From: Butyrivibrio hungatei
GTDB lineage: Bacteria; Bacillota; Clostridia; Lachnospirales; Lachnospiraceae
Direction of reading: 5' to 3'
DNA: 64,000 bases
NCBI RefSeq assembly: GCF_900101605.1
Contig: NZ_FMUR01000003.1
Coordinates: forward strand, 124,001 to 188,000
In this document: piece after piece, positions 36,143 to 44,129 of the stretch
Layout: each line of letters starts with the position of its first letter
Numbering within the stretch: position 1 is the stretch's first letter
Program-made: the position numbers and the translations under genes
Notes under the pieces: generated by a model
Databases searched by the model: none
The model's input: the letters and a program-made list of their open reading frames with translations, nothing else
What the model was told of the DNA's origin: nothing

Positions 36143-36508
36143 TCAGACTTTTTCGGCTCTTGCGGTAGCGATGATATCGCTTCCGGTCCCCGCGATATTT
36201 TTTATTATAACATCTCCGATCGAAACAGGGGCATTAACACAACTTTTATTAATCTCATCCATAACGGCAAAAATCTTATCCTTTGGAATATCGCTTTTTG
36301 TCTTAACGGAAACTCTGCTCTTGTCGCTTCCGGTAACCTTAACGGTGCTTGTAACTATCCTTGTGGGATTTACAACTTCTTTCCTCGCATAAATATCGCC
36401 TTTTGGACAGGTATTCCCGGATACCGATATAACCTCTCCGTTTTCAATAGTAACCGAAAGCAAGCATCCATTCGGACAACCTATACATGTAAGTTCTCTG
36501 TTCTCCAT
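36143..36508 (-). CDS. DUF1667 protein with four-cysteine motif
   Basis: A 121-residue protein of the DUF1667 family. The N-terminus holds LTCIGCPNGCLLSV plus a fourth cysteine in NTCPKGD, a CxxCxxxC...C pattern fit to bind an iron-sulfur cluster or zinc, followed by a small domain (VVNPTRIVTSTVKVTGSDKSRVSVKTKSDIPKDKIF). The family normally sits beside the two FAD oxidoreductases of anaerobic glycerol-3-phosphate oxidation; here those genes are 7 kb away (43143-45574). The ATG at 36508 with GGAGG eight bases upstream is preferred to earlier ATGs. Function as an electron-transfer partner is inference. Confidence 0.85.
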   Translation of the reverse strand: MENRELTCIGCPNGCLLSVTIENGEVISVSGNTCPKGDIYARKEVVNPTRIVTSTVKVTGSDKSRVSVKTKSDIPKDKIFAVMDEINKSCVNAPVSIGDVIIKNIAGTGSDIIATARAEKV

Positions 36509-36625
36509 AGTCATAGCCTCCGTGTTCTTTGAATGAATAAAATTATCTGTCCAATCAGAAACGCCTCCCTGCATTTATTATACAAGGAAGCGTCAATAGA
36601 AAAAAGTAATCTTATATTCAAAATT

Positions 36626-38089
36626 TTAATCCGTCTGCATGTCTTTGAGCTTGTTTGCCTGCATGAATATTTCACCGAGGATTCCTTTAAACTCATCAAA
36701 TTTCTCTACAGCATCATCCGAAGATTTAACACCCTGATTGGAAAGAGAAGCAACTTCTTCACTGGTTGCGGACAGATTAGAGATGGAATCGTTGATCTCA
36801 GTGGTAGAGGCCGCGATTGATTTCATTCCTTCGCCAATTTCTTTAAATCTTGAAAGCATCTCTGTTACGTTTACATTGATGCTATCGAAGTTTTCTCCGA
36901 CTGTCCCTATCATTTCGTTTTGCTCGGCAACACTTTTTACCGTATCGTCAATACTTGCCATTGCTTTCTGCACATCTTCCACAAGCTCGGTGATAATGCC
37001 TTTTATCTCGTTTGAGGCCGTATTTGTCTCTTCAGCGAGTTCACGAACATCATTTGCAACAACCGCAAATCCTTTACCGGCATCTCCCGCTCTTGCCGCT
37101 TCTATGCTCGCATTAAGCGCAAGCAGGTTTGTTTGCTTCGAAATAGACATGATGGATCCGACGATTTTTTGCACTTCCTGAACCTTGTTGATAACTGCCT
37201 GAGTGGCTTCAACTGTGATCTTACTTGCATTTTCTACATTGGCTGATTTTTCTTTTAACTCGGAAATGACCTGTACGCCCTCCTTAACAGTCTTCTGTGT
37301 GCTCTCGGACGCTTCCGTCATCTCTTTTCTGTGCATTTCTGTAGTCTCGGTTTCTTCCTGAATCTGCTGAACTTTCTGCGCCTGTGTGGTCACGGACTGT
37401 GCCGTACTCTCCATACTGCTTGCAATATCCTGCATTCCCGCATGCTGGGCATCCATGATATTCTGAAGATCAACCATATCGCCTTGTGATTTATTAAAAA
37501 GCTCCGTGATCGCATTTGCGATTTCTGCCATTGAATTACCTGTTTCAAGAGTTTTTTCGGCATTCTTGGTAATCTTGGCATTGTTTTCTTCATTGAACAT
37601 TGTAAGAAGAGTAACCGTGCATAAGCATGCGATAAATGCAAGTCCCAACGTGATTGCTGCAGGAATCAGCTCAAGATTGAACTTGCCTGTTACCACGGTA
37701 TTTTTTATACATGTGATAATAAAAGAAACTATTATTGCACTAATTCCGAATTTACAAAGACGGACATTCAAATAAATAATACTGCAGATAAGTATCGGAA
37801 GGCCGAACGCAAAGTATATCAGCGACTCCTCCGCGATCAGTATCACAAAATAAAATATGGTCGCTCCGCCCATTATCATTATGGAGCCCTTCTTTTCATA
37901 AGGATACTTAAAATTTCCCAACGCACATATTCCCGCGCAAAAGAAGGCATCGATGATAATTGATATTCTGCCTATGGTCGCCCCGTATTGAAACAAAGAA
38001 AAAACTGTGAGCAAAAGTCCGCTCAATATGATGATGATTGTTACGTAAAAACTGTTATTATTGGCTCTCTTATACTGTTCTGAATTCAT
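36626..38089 (-). CDS. Methyl-accepting chemotaxis protein with membrane-embedded sensor
   Basis: A 487-residue receptor. Residues 1-170 form about six transmembrane helices with almost no outside loop, so the sensor is membrane-embedded or indirect. No clear HAMP domain follows; a coiled-coil region leads to the signalling tip [40 protein letters not shown], the CheA/CheW-binding hairpin, then methylation helices and the end [11 protein letters not shown]. It is monocistronic between a hairpin with promoter (38096-38155) and a gap with a stem-loop at about 36555-36595 downstream. Confidence 0.93.
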   Translation of the reverse strand: MNSEQYKRANNNSFYVTIIIILSGLLLTVFSLFQYGATIGRISIIIDAFFCAGICALGNFKYPYEKKGSIMIMGGATIFYFVILIAEESLIYFAFGLPILICSIIYLNVRLCKFGISAIIVSFIITCIKNTVVTGKFNLELIPAAITLGLAFIACLCTVTLLTMFNEENNAKITKNAEKTLETGNSMAEIANAITELFNKSQGDMVDLQNIMDAQHAGMQDIASSMESTAQSVTTQAQKVQQIQEETETTEMHRKEMTEASESTQKTVKEGVQVISELKEKSANVENASKITVEATQAVINKVQEVQKIVGSIMSISKQTNLLALNASIEAARAGDAGKGFAVVANDVRELAEETNTASNEIKGIITELVEDVQKAMASIDDTVKSVAEQNEMIGTVGENFDSINVNVTEMLSRFKEIGEGMKSIAASTTEINDSISNLSATSEEVASLSNQGVKSSDDAVEKFDEFKGILGEIFMQANKLKDMQTD

Positions 38090-38095
38090 AAAAAC

Positions 38096-38155
38096 ATCCC
38101 TTTCACATACAATCTCATTGTTTTTAACACACTAAAATTGTATCATGAAAGGGAT
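38096..38155 (-). promoter_or_regulatory. Long inverted repeat carrying the receptor-gene promoter and ribosome site
   Basis: Arms at 38137-38155 and 38096-38113 (ATCCCTTTCATGATACAAT against ATTGTATGTGAAAGGGAT on the minus strand) pair over about 17 bp with a small bulge and a 23-base loop, followed by GTTTTT and the ATG at 38089. The 5' arm contains an extended -10, TGATACAAT; the 3' arm contains the AAAGGGA ribosome site. Transcripts entering from upstream would meet a terminator-like or SD-masking hairpin; transcripts from the internal -10 would not form it. Confidence 0.6.
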
Positions 38156-38184
38156 TTGGATAACGTTATTGCGAATATTAAATT

Positions 38185-38218
38185 ATTATAAAAAGAACTT
38201 ATGCATCACACCTGATGC
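38185..38218 (-). terminator. Probable terminator after the permease-protease gene
   Basis: Minus-strand GCATCA/TGATGC stem with four-base loop, followed nine bases later by TTTTT. Modest. Confidence 0.5.
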
Positions 38219-38220
38219 TA

Positions 38221-40299
38221 TCATGTTTCCGCGGCGCTTACCACTTCCACAATTTTCTTGTTTGAATTTTTTACGATAAACAATCCGACTGCCACCGCAG
38301 CAACTCCCACAATTCCAAAGACAGGATTATTGAGCGATTGAGCCATCTGCTCTGTCGCATATTTTGTCAAAATAATCGAGACAAAGTTTATTGTAAAATG
38401 TGCAAACATTGAAGGGAATATGCTTCCGCCATAGTATGTCAAAAGGCACAATATCGCTCCCAAAGCTCCTGTTGTAAAGAACTTAATGAGATCCATATGG
38501 AACAATCCGAATAATACAGACACGATAAGAACCGAATAAACAGGTTTTAATTTATCTTTTAATGCGCTAAACAATACTCCTCTAAAAAACATTTCTTCCG
38601 CTATTGCCGGTGTAAGAGCCACACAAACGGTTACAAGAATAACATTTTGCGAATAGAATTTCATAAATGTATCGACAAGCCTTTCATTCACCGTTATTCC
38701 TGTCACCTTCATAATAGCATCTCCAAGAATCGACGCTATTAAGAATCCGCCGATTCCGGTAAGAACTCCTCCCACCAAACTAAGAGGACTACACTTGTTA
38801 AAGGAATATACCTTCTTAAGGTCTTTCTTTGCATATACAAAAAACGCAACAGGTATTCCGACCAGTATCAGAAACTGACTTAAAGGCATTCCCACAAGTT
38901 CATACTTTGCTTGAATCAATGCCCCGAGCAAGAAATATATCAATATAACAACAGGAAATATAAAGCACAGATCACCGATTGTAACAGGCATACCTTTCTT
39001 TATGTTACTTCTCTTTTCAAAAAGAGAAATTGCATTTTTCCCATCTCCAAACAAAAGATTCTCGCTGTTATAAGCTTTTGAAAGAAACAGTATCGCCAAT
39101 ACCGAATACAGTACCATACTGCATAAAACCAATAGAAACATTGAATAATCAAGTTTAAAATTAAGTGCATCTCTAATCAAAACCGATACATTGAGTACCG
39201 GAACAATCGCAATATATTGATTAAGTTCAACGGTAGGTGACATCGAACCATAACCAAGAAACATCAGTACGATCATTACGGGCGACATATAACTGTTCGC
39301 TTCCTTGTATGACTTGGCAAAACATGTAAAGCACATGAAAATTGCGCTCATAAACAATGCAGTTACGATTATAACGGGAAACGTAATCAGCATTGCCGAA
39401 ATAAAAGAAGAAAACTCAATATTGAATCCGCCCATCATTCCTGCTATTTTTGACTGTTCAATAAAAATAATGAAAACAGCGGACATAGACAATATATTAA
39501 GAATTGCCGTAACCACTCCGCACATTGCCGCCGTAAGAGTTTTTGACAAAACTATATACTTACCCGAAACAGGCAGCATCAAAAGCGTCTCAAGCGTTCC
39601 TCTCTCTTTTTCTCCGGCAGTCAGATCTATACTTGGATGCATAACACTTATAAGTATTGATAGAATGATCATCATGGGCAAGATCATTCCCATGAGCATC
39701 CCCGCCATCTGCTCATCACTCGACAGTCCGCTCTTCTCAAAAGAAATCGGATTCAAAAAGCTGTTTGTATCAAGCCCTGCATTCTCTACATTTTTTTGGA
39801 CAATATCATCCGAAATGCTGTCCACGGCTTTTCTCACCTTATCCATAGCATCCGATGACTCATTTACGGATTCCATGTAAAAAGCCTTAACGTCCATTTT
39901 TTCATCTATATCGGTTATCTCGATATATGCATCAAATTCTTTATCATCGATCTTATTTTTGCATTCCTCTTCACTTATCTTTTTATCTGAAATTTCATAA
40001 TTTATGCTGTAAAGCTGTTCTTCACTTCCGTCTTCTTCATTTTTCTCTACAGCATTTTCCTTTAACACATTTTCAAGATTCTCTGCATCAAATCTTGAAC
40101 TCTCATTATATACGACAATGTCGTATACTCTATCATTATTTCCGTCAACCATGCTTGCTATCGCCATAGAAACAACCATGATAAGCGGATAAACGATCAC
40201 AGGAACAAACACCATCATCATAATCGCTTTTTTATCTCTGAGAACATCACATACTTCTTTTAAAAACAGTGTCTTAATAATCTTCCACTTATTATTCAT
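38221..40299 (-). CDS. ABC-2 type permease fused to CPBP intramembrane metalloprotease
   Basis: A 692-residue membrane protein with two modules. Residues 1 to about 400 are an ABC-2/NatB-like permease: an N-terminal KEVCDVLRDKKAIMMMVFVPVIVYPLIM helix, a large outside domain, then DLTAGEKERGTLETLLMLPVSGKYIVLSKTL, the typical NatB stretch, and several helices. Residues from about 440 form a CPBP (Abi/Rce1-like) protease with the motifs EEMFFRGVLFSAL (EExxxR), FGLFHMD (FxxxH) and SMFAHFTINF (HxxxN). The ATG at 40299 overlaps the end of the ATPase gene, with GGAGAG eight bases upstream. With the ATPase at 40292-41062 it forms an exporter; the fused protease may process or guard against the exported substrate (inference). 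The fusion is known in Firmicutes but its substrate is not established. Confidence 0.88.
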   Translation of the reverse strand: MNNKWKIIKTLFLKEVCDVLRDKKAIMMMVFVPVIVYPLIMVVSMAIASMVDGNNDRVYDIVVYNESSRFDAENLENVLKENAVEKNEEDGSEEQLYSINYEISDKKISEEECKNKIDDKEFDAYIEITDIDEKMDVKAFYMESVNESSDAMDKVRKAVDSISDDIVQKNVENAGLDTNSFLNPISFEKSGLSSDEQMAGMLMGMILPMMIILSILISVMHPSIDLTAGEKERGTLETLLMLPVSGKYIVLSKTLTAAMCGVVTAILNILSMSAVFIIFIEQSKIAGMMGGFNIEFSSFISAMLITFPVIIVTALFMSAIFMCFTCFAKSYKEANSYMSPVMIVLMFLGYGSMSPTVELNQYIAIVPVLNVSVLIRDALNFKLDYSMFLLVLCSMVLYSVLAILFLSKAYNSENLLFGDGKNAISLFEKRSNIKKGMPVTIGDLCFIFPVVILIYFLLGALIQAKYELVGMPLSQFLILVGIPVAFFVYAKKDLKKVYSFNKCSPLSLVGGVLTGIGGFLIASILGDAIMKVTGITVNERLVDTFMKFYSQNVILVTVCVALTPAIAEEMFFRGVLFSALKDKLKPVYSVLIVSVLFGLFHMDLIKFFTTGALGAILCLLTYYGGSIFPSMFAHFTINFVSIILTKYATEQMAQSLNNPVFGIVGVAAVAVGLFIVKNSNKKIVEVVSAAET

Positions 40300-41062
40300 T
40301 AGCCGCACTCTCCATCTTGTTTTCTATAAGCTTTCTAAACACTTCTCTTAAATTCTGTGATCCGGTATCTTTCTTCAAATTATCGAAAGAATCATTACAT
40401 ACTATTTTTCCTTCGTTTATCATAACAATCCTGTCGCACAGATACTCGGCTTCTTCCATGTAATGCGTTGAATATATAACTGTTTTTCCCTTCTCTTTTT
40501 CCGCCTTCATAAAATCAATGATCGCGGAGGAACTGAGGATATCAAGTCCAAGCGTAGGCTCGTCAAATATATATATTTCAGGATCATGGATAAGGCACCT
40601 TGAAATGGACGCTCTCTGCATCTGGCCCGTGGAAAGCTTGTCGATTCTGTTGTCCGCAAACTTCTCCATTCCCAAAACATTTATTATCTCTTCCGTTCGC
40701 CTGTCTATAGCTTCATCTTCCATACCATAGACACGCCCGTAAAACTTTAGAATCTCTCTTGCCGAAAATCTACCGTAAAGCTTTGTATTGGCAGACAAAT
40801 AACCGATATGTCTTTTAAGATTTTCACCACGGACTGTCTCTCCGTCGCCCGCAATAACAGACACCTCACCTTCCGTCGGAGCCATAAGTCCCGCAAGCAT
40901 CCTTAAAAGCGTAGTTTTTCCCGCACCGTTAGGTCCAAGAAGCCCCACTATTTCTCCTTTCTCCGCTTCAAAAGAGATATCGTCAACCGCATTAAATTCA
41001 ATCTTCCTGTTTTTTTGAACTGTTTTGGTAAAAGTTTTTACAAGATTTTTTGCTCTGATCAT
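40292..41062 (-). CDS. ABC transporter ATPase (NatA-like)
   Basis: A 256-residue nucleotide-binding subunit. Walker A GPNGAGKTT, signature LSTGQMQRASISRCL, Walker B IYIFDEPTLGLD and the H-loop STHYMEEAEYLCDR are intact. The signature reads LSTGQ instead of LSGGQ, common in the NatA/ABC-2 group. Its stop codon overlaps the start of the permease-protease gene, so they are translationally coupled. The CPBP gene at 41094 lies just upstream, in the same direction. Confidence 0.93.
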   Translation of the reverse strand: MIRAKNLVKTFTKTVQKNRKIEFNAVDDISFEAEKGEIVGLLGPNGAGKTTLLRMLAGLMAPTEGEVSVIAGDGETVRGENLKRHIGYLSANTKLYGRFSAREILKFYGRVYGMEDEAIDRRTEEIINVLGMEKFADNRIDKLSTGQMQRASISRCLIHDPEIYIFDEPTLGLDILSSSAIIDFMKAEKEKGKTVIYSTHYMEEAEYLCDRIVMINEGKIVCNDSFDNLKKDTGSQNLREVFRKLIENKMESAANE

Positions 41063-41093
41063 ATTTGCCCCTTTTCTTCAAGAATGTAATTTT

Positions 41094-41963
41094 TTAAGCA
41101 GCGGCATTATCCTCAACTGCACTTGTACCTTCACGCTTTGCAATAGCTTTGATGATAAGTCTTGTAAGGAAAAAAGAACCTATAGACAAAATTCCCGTCA
41201 CAACAAGAGTTATGATCATCTGTTTACTGTCCGCCCTTGCACTCTCCGCAACCTCTGCAAAGTCTTTTCCCTGACTCTTGTAATAAATATTTTGAAAATA
41301 GAGTATAATACCGCCAAAAGAATTAATAACAACATGCATGATCATAGATGTATAAATACTTCCGCTTGCCCTGTTCACATAAGCAAAAACAACTCCCAAC
41401 AACCATGCATAGCAAAACTGGTTAAGATTAAGATGAAACACTCCAAACCAAAAGCCTGACAGAATTGCCGCAGCGGTAAACGGAACCAGCTTCTTTAATC
41501 TGTTATGGAAAAAGCCTCTGAGTAAAATCTCTTCGCATACAGGAGCCAAAAGAGCTATTGCGATCATATAAAGCACCGGCGTATTTCCAACCAGGTCATC
41601 AGTAGCCTGCGCCATTGTATTATTGACAAAAAGCTGCGAAAAAACATTTGTAAACATGACCATAGGATAAGAAACTACAGTAAGAAGAATTGTTAAAAAG
41701 ACCGTACTTGTCTTAATCTTATTAAATCCGCACTCCTTCCATAAATTATCGCCCTTCTTGCGCACATATAAGAATGCGATCGCGATCATCGGAATATAAA
41801 GTGCCAACGAATAGAATATAAACGGAACAGTTATACCTGCATATGATAAATATGCCGCAACTATCCCAACACCTATGTTCAGACCGTATCCTACGACCAT
41901 CATGATAACCAATATCCCTATCAGTTTAAATACTTCTTTCTTGTTAACTGTTTTGTTTGTCAT
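41094..41963 (-). CDS. CPBP family intramembrane metalloprotease
   Basis: A 289-residue membrane protein with about eight helices. The three CPBP motifs are present: CEEILLRGFFHNRL, SGFWFGVFHLNLNQF and YTSMIMHVVINSFGG. CPBP proteins include prenyl-protein proteases and bacteriocin self-immunity proteins (PncO/Abi type). This is the second CPBP domain in a five-gene module, independent of the one fused to the permease. Confidence 0.9.
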   Translation of the reverse strand: MTNKTVNKKEVFKLIGILVIMMVVGYGLNIGVGIVAAYLSYAGITVPFIFYSLALYIPMIAIAFLYVRKKGDNLWKECGFNKIKTSTVFLTILLTVVSYPMVMFTNVFSQLFVNNTMAQATDDLVGNTPVLYMIAIALLAPVCEEILLRGFFHNRLKKLVPFTAAAILSGFWFGVFHLNLNQFCYAWLLGVVFAYVNRASGSIYTSMIMHVVINSFGGIILYFQNIYYKSQGKDFAEVAESARADSKQMIITLVVTGILSIGSFFLTRLIIKAIAKREGTSAVEDNAAA

Positions 41964-41964
41964 T

Positions 41965-42756
41965 TTATCTCCCTCTTTCTTTTTTATCCTGATATTTATA
42001 TTTAAATACCGATTTTGTATAAATCATCATTTCCATAAACCATGCAACACATATAATAACAACGGGAAAATCTCCTGTGCCAAAGAATAATTTACACGTA
42101 ATAGCTATAAAGAACAAAACTGCATAGATATAGTGAAGTCCCTTGTGAGCATCATAAGTTGCTCTATATATTATCATCTTCTGCCCCTCATCTCGGCTCT
42201 CAAAGTATTTACGCTCAAAATGCAAATCCAATACATGTATTTTTTCTTCACAATCCAGCTTGTGTTTGAACGACATTATTTTCCCTCTCATGGTAAATGT
42301 CCATCCAATACAAAAAAATACCAAGACCATATGTATTATCCATGCTGTTTTAGGATCTGCCCATCTCTTAATATTACTTATACTAAGCCCCCAAAGCATC
42401 ACTCCTGCAATCAATGTAAACCAATTAATCGAACCGGCAATATCCAGGTATACATCAATCTTATCGATTTGATTCTCATCTACACCATCCCACTTTTCCG
42501 CCAATATCTTACTCTTTACATATAACCCTATGCATAAAGAGCACATAACGATATTTAATACCAGATAAAAATGTAATTCATATTGCCTTAAGACATCGTA
42601 AGCCGAAATAAAACACGCTTTGATTATTTCATTATCCATTACAATTCCAAAAATAAATCCCATAAATACAGCCAAAAGCATAAAAGCTATAAATTTAAGC
42701 ACTGTCTTACGATTGCTGTCTATTCTTATATCTTTTTTCATATCATCAATCTGCAT
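41965..42756 (-). CDS. Multi-pass membrane protein of unknown function (possibly DUF3169-like)
   Basis: A 263-residue protein with about six hydrophobic helices (e.g. FIAFMLLAVFMGFIFGIVM, YLVLNIVMCSLCIGLYV, WIIHMVLVFFCIGWTFTM, YIYAVLFFIAITCKLFF) and a basic end. The layout resembles DUF3169-type proteins that accompany small XRE regulators, but I am not certain. ATG at 42756 with GAGGG six bases upstream. It lies two bases from the CPBP gene and 50 bp after the XRE gene, so all three are probably one message. Confidence 0.7.
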   Translation of the reverse strand: MQIDDMKKDIRIDSNRKTVLKFIAFMLLAVFMGFIFGIVMDNEIIKACFISAYDVLRQYELHFYLVLNIVMCSLCIGLYVKSKILAEKWDGVDENQIDKIDVYLDIAGSINWFTLIAGVMLWGLSISNIKRWADPKTAWIIHMVLVFFCIGWTFTMRGKIMSFKHKLDCEEKIHVLDLHFERKYFESRDEGQKMIIYRATYDAHKGLHYIYAVLFFIAITCKLFFGTGDFPVVIICVAWFMEMMIYTKSVFKYKYQDKKERGR

Positions 42757-42805
42757 ATCTTTCCCTCTGCATATGAATACATCATATGTCAATCAACTTT
42801 TGCTA

Positions 42806-43009
42806 TTATTCTTCAGTATACTCAAAGACCTCTTCAACAGTTACACCGCATGTCTTGGCTATCTTGAGCGCAAGTGTAACGGAAGGTGAATAATCACCTC
42901 TCTCTATCTGACTTATTGTCTGCCTGCTGGTTCCAACAAGTGCGCCCATCTCCTGTTGGTTTACTCCCAGCCGCGCGCGCAACTCTTTGAGATGGTTCTT
43001 TAATGGCAT
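42806..43009 (-). CDS. Small XRE-family transcriptional regulator
   Basis: A 67-residue protein that is only a helix-turn-helix domain: KELRARLGVNQQEMGALVGTSRQTISQIERGDYSPSVTLALKIAKTCGVTVEEVFEY. Such short Cro/CI-like regulators control the membrane genes behind them. Two palindromes of the form TTGACAA-N6-TTGTCAA lie upstream, one across the -35 of its own promoter, so autorepression is likely. Confidence 0.92.
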   Translation of the reverse strand: MPLKNHLKELRARLGVNQQEMGALVGTSRQTISQIERGDYSPSVTLALKIAKTCGVTVEEVFEYTEE

Positions 43010-43043
43010 AGATTAATTTGCTCCCTTCCATATGACAACTATC

Positions 43044-43111
43044 ATTATCATTTTGACAAGTATTGTTGTCAACTTATACAAATAATACCCCATAACAAGA
43101 ATTCTTGTCAA
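43044..43111 (-). promoter_or_regulatory. Promoter and twin operators of the XRE gene
   Basis: -35 TTGACA (43067-43072), 17 bp, -10 GATAAT (43044-43049) on the minus strand. A 20-bp palindrome TTGACAACAATACTTGTCAA covers 43053-43072; a second site sharing TTGACAA-N6-TTGT lies at about 43093-43111 (perfect core ACAAGAATTCTTGT), 39 bp centre to centre. A wider 11-bp inverted repeat CAAATAATACC/GGTATTATTTG flanks the upstream site (about 43079-43134). Confidence 0.8.
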
Positions 43112-43142
43112 CCCTTTCCATGAGGTATTATTTGTGTGTTAT

Positions 43143-44129
43143 TTAATAGTCTTTAGATTCTGCATTTATATATTTGACTGCATTTTGTCCGGCTCTCATC
43201 GCTTCTTCCGAAACATGATCGACAAGATCATGTACATGAAGCACATTTCCACATGCAAAGATTCCGGGGATACTTGTCTCAAGAAGCTCATTAACAACAG
43301 GACCGCCGGTAGCAGGATCAATCTCTATTCCCGCAGCGACAGACAGCTCATTTTCAGGTATAAGTCCGCATGACAAAAGAAGCGTATCACAAGTATATCT
43401 TTCTTCCGTTCCGGGAATCGGTTTTCTGTCAGCCCCGACTTCTGCTACAGTAACCGCCTTGATATGTTCTTTTCCCTCAATATCAACAACTGTATGAGAA
43501 AGTAAAAGCGGAATCCCATAATCATCAAGACACTGCACTATATTTCTCTTAAGCCCGCCCGAATATGGCATAAGTTCCGCAACAAGTTTGACTTTGGCTC
43601 CTTCAAGTGTCATTCTTCTTGCCATGATAAGGCCTATATCTCCCGAGCCAAGGATGACCACTTCTTTTCCCGGCATATATCCTTCAATATTTATAAGTCG
43701 TTGCGCACAACCTGCCGTAAAAATCCCGGCAGGGCGGTAACCGGGTATATTAAGCGCTCCTCTTGCCCTCTCCCTGCATCCCATGGCCAGAACGACCGCC
43801 TTTGCAGGTATAGTAAACATGCCGTCTTCCCTGTTCATGGCAGTTACAGTCCTGTCACGACCTATATTCATCACCATGGTTTCAAGTTTATAGTCTATAC
43901 CATGTTCAAAAACTTTCTTTATGAACCTGTCGGCATACTCGGGGCCTGTCAGTTCCTCCTTAAAGGTATGAAGACCGAATCCGTTGTGAATGCACTGATT
44001 TAAGATGCCTCCAAGTTCTTTGTCCCTCTCAAGAATAAGAACTTTGTCATTTCCCGCTTCTTTGGCGGCTATAGCTGCCGCGAGACCTGCAGGTCCGCCT
44101 CCGATGATAACTATATCGTATGACTTCAT
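43143..44129 (-). CDS. NAD(P)/FAD-dependent oxidoreductase of the glycerol-3-phosphate operon
   Basis: A 328-residue pyridine-nucleotide disulfide-type flavoprotein. The FAD site YDIVIIGGGPAGLAAAIAAKEAG opens it, ALAMGCRER-like AVVLAMGCRERARGA follows, a second GxGxxG in VVILGSGDIGLIMARR binds NAD(P), and SIPGIFACGNVLHVHDLVD closes the FAD site. It usually accompanies the GlpA-like protein as an electron-transfer subunit. Homologues I know of are about 410-420 residues; this one stops shortly after the FAD-closing motif, so the usual C-terminal extension is absent. Its ATG overlaps the stop of the GlpA-like gene by 4 bp. Confidence 0.88.
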   Translation of the reverse strand: MKSYDIVIIGGGPAGLAAAIAAKEAGNDKVLILERDKELGGILNQCIHNGFGLHTFKEELTGPEYADRFIKKVFEHGIDYKLETMVMNIGRDRTVTAMNREDGMFTIPAKAVVLAMGCRERARGALNIPGYRPAGIFTAGCAQRLINIEGYMPGKEVVILGSGDIGLIMARRMTLEGAKVKLVAELMPYSGGLKRNIVQCLDDYGIPLLLSHTVVDIEGKEHIKAVTVAEVGADRKPIPGTEERYTCDTLLLSCGLIPENELSVAAGIEIDPATGGPVVNELLETSIPGIFACGNVLHVHDLVDHVSEEAMRAGQNAVKYINAESKDY

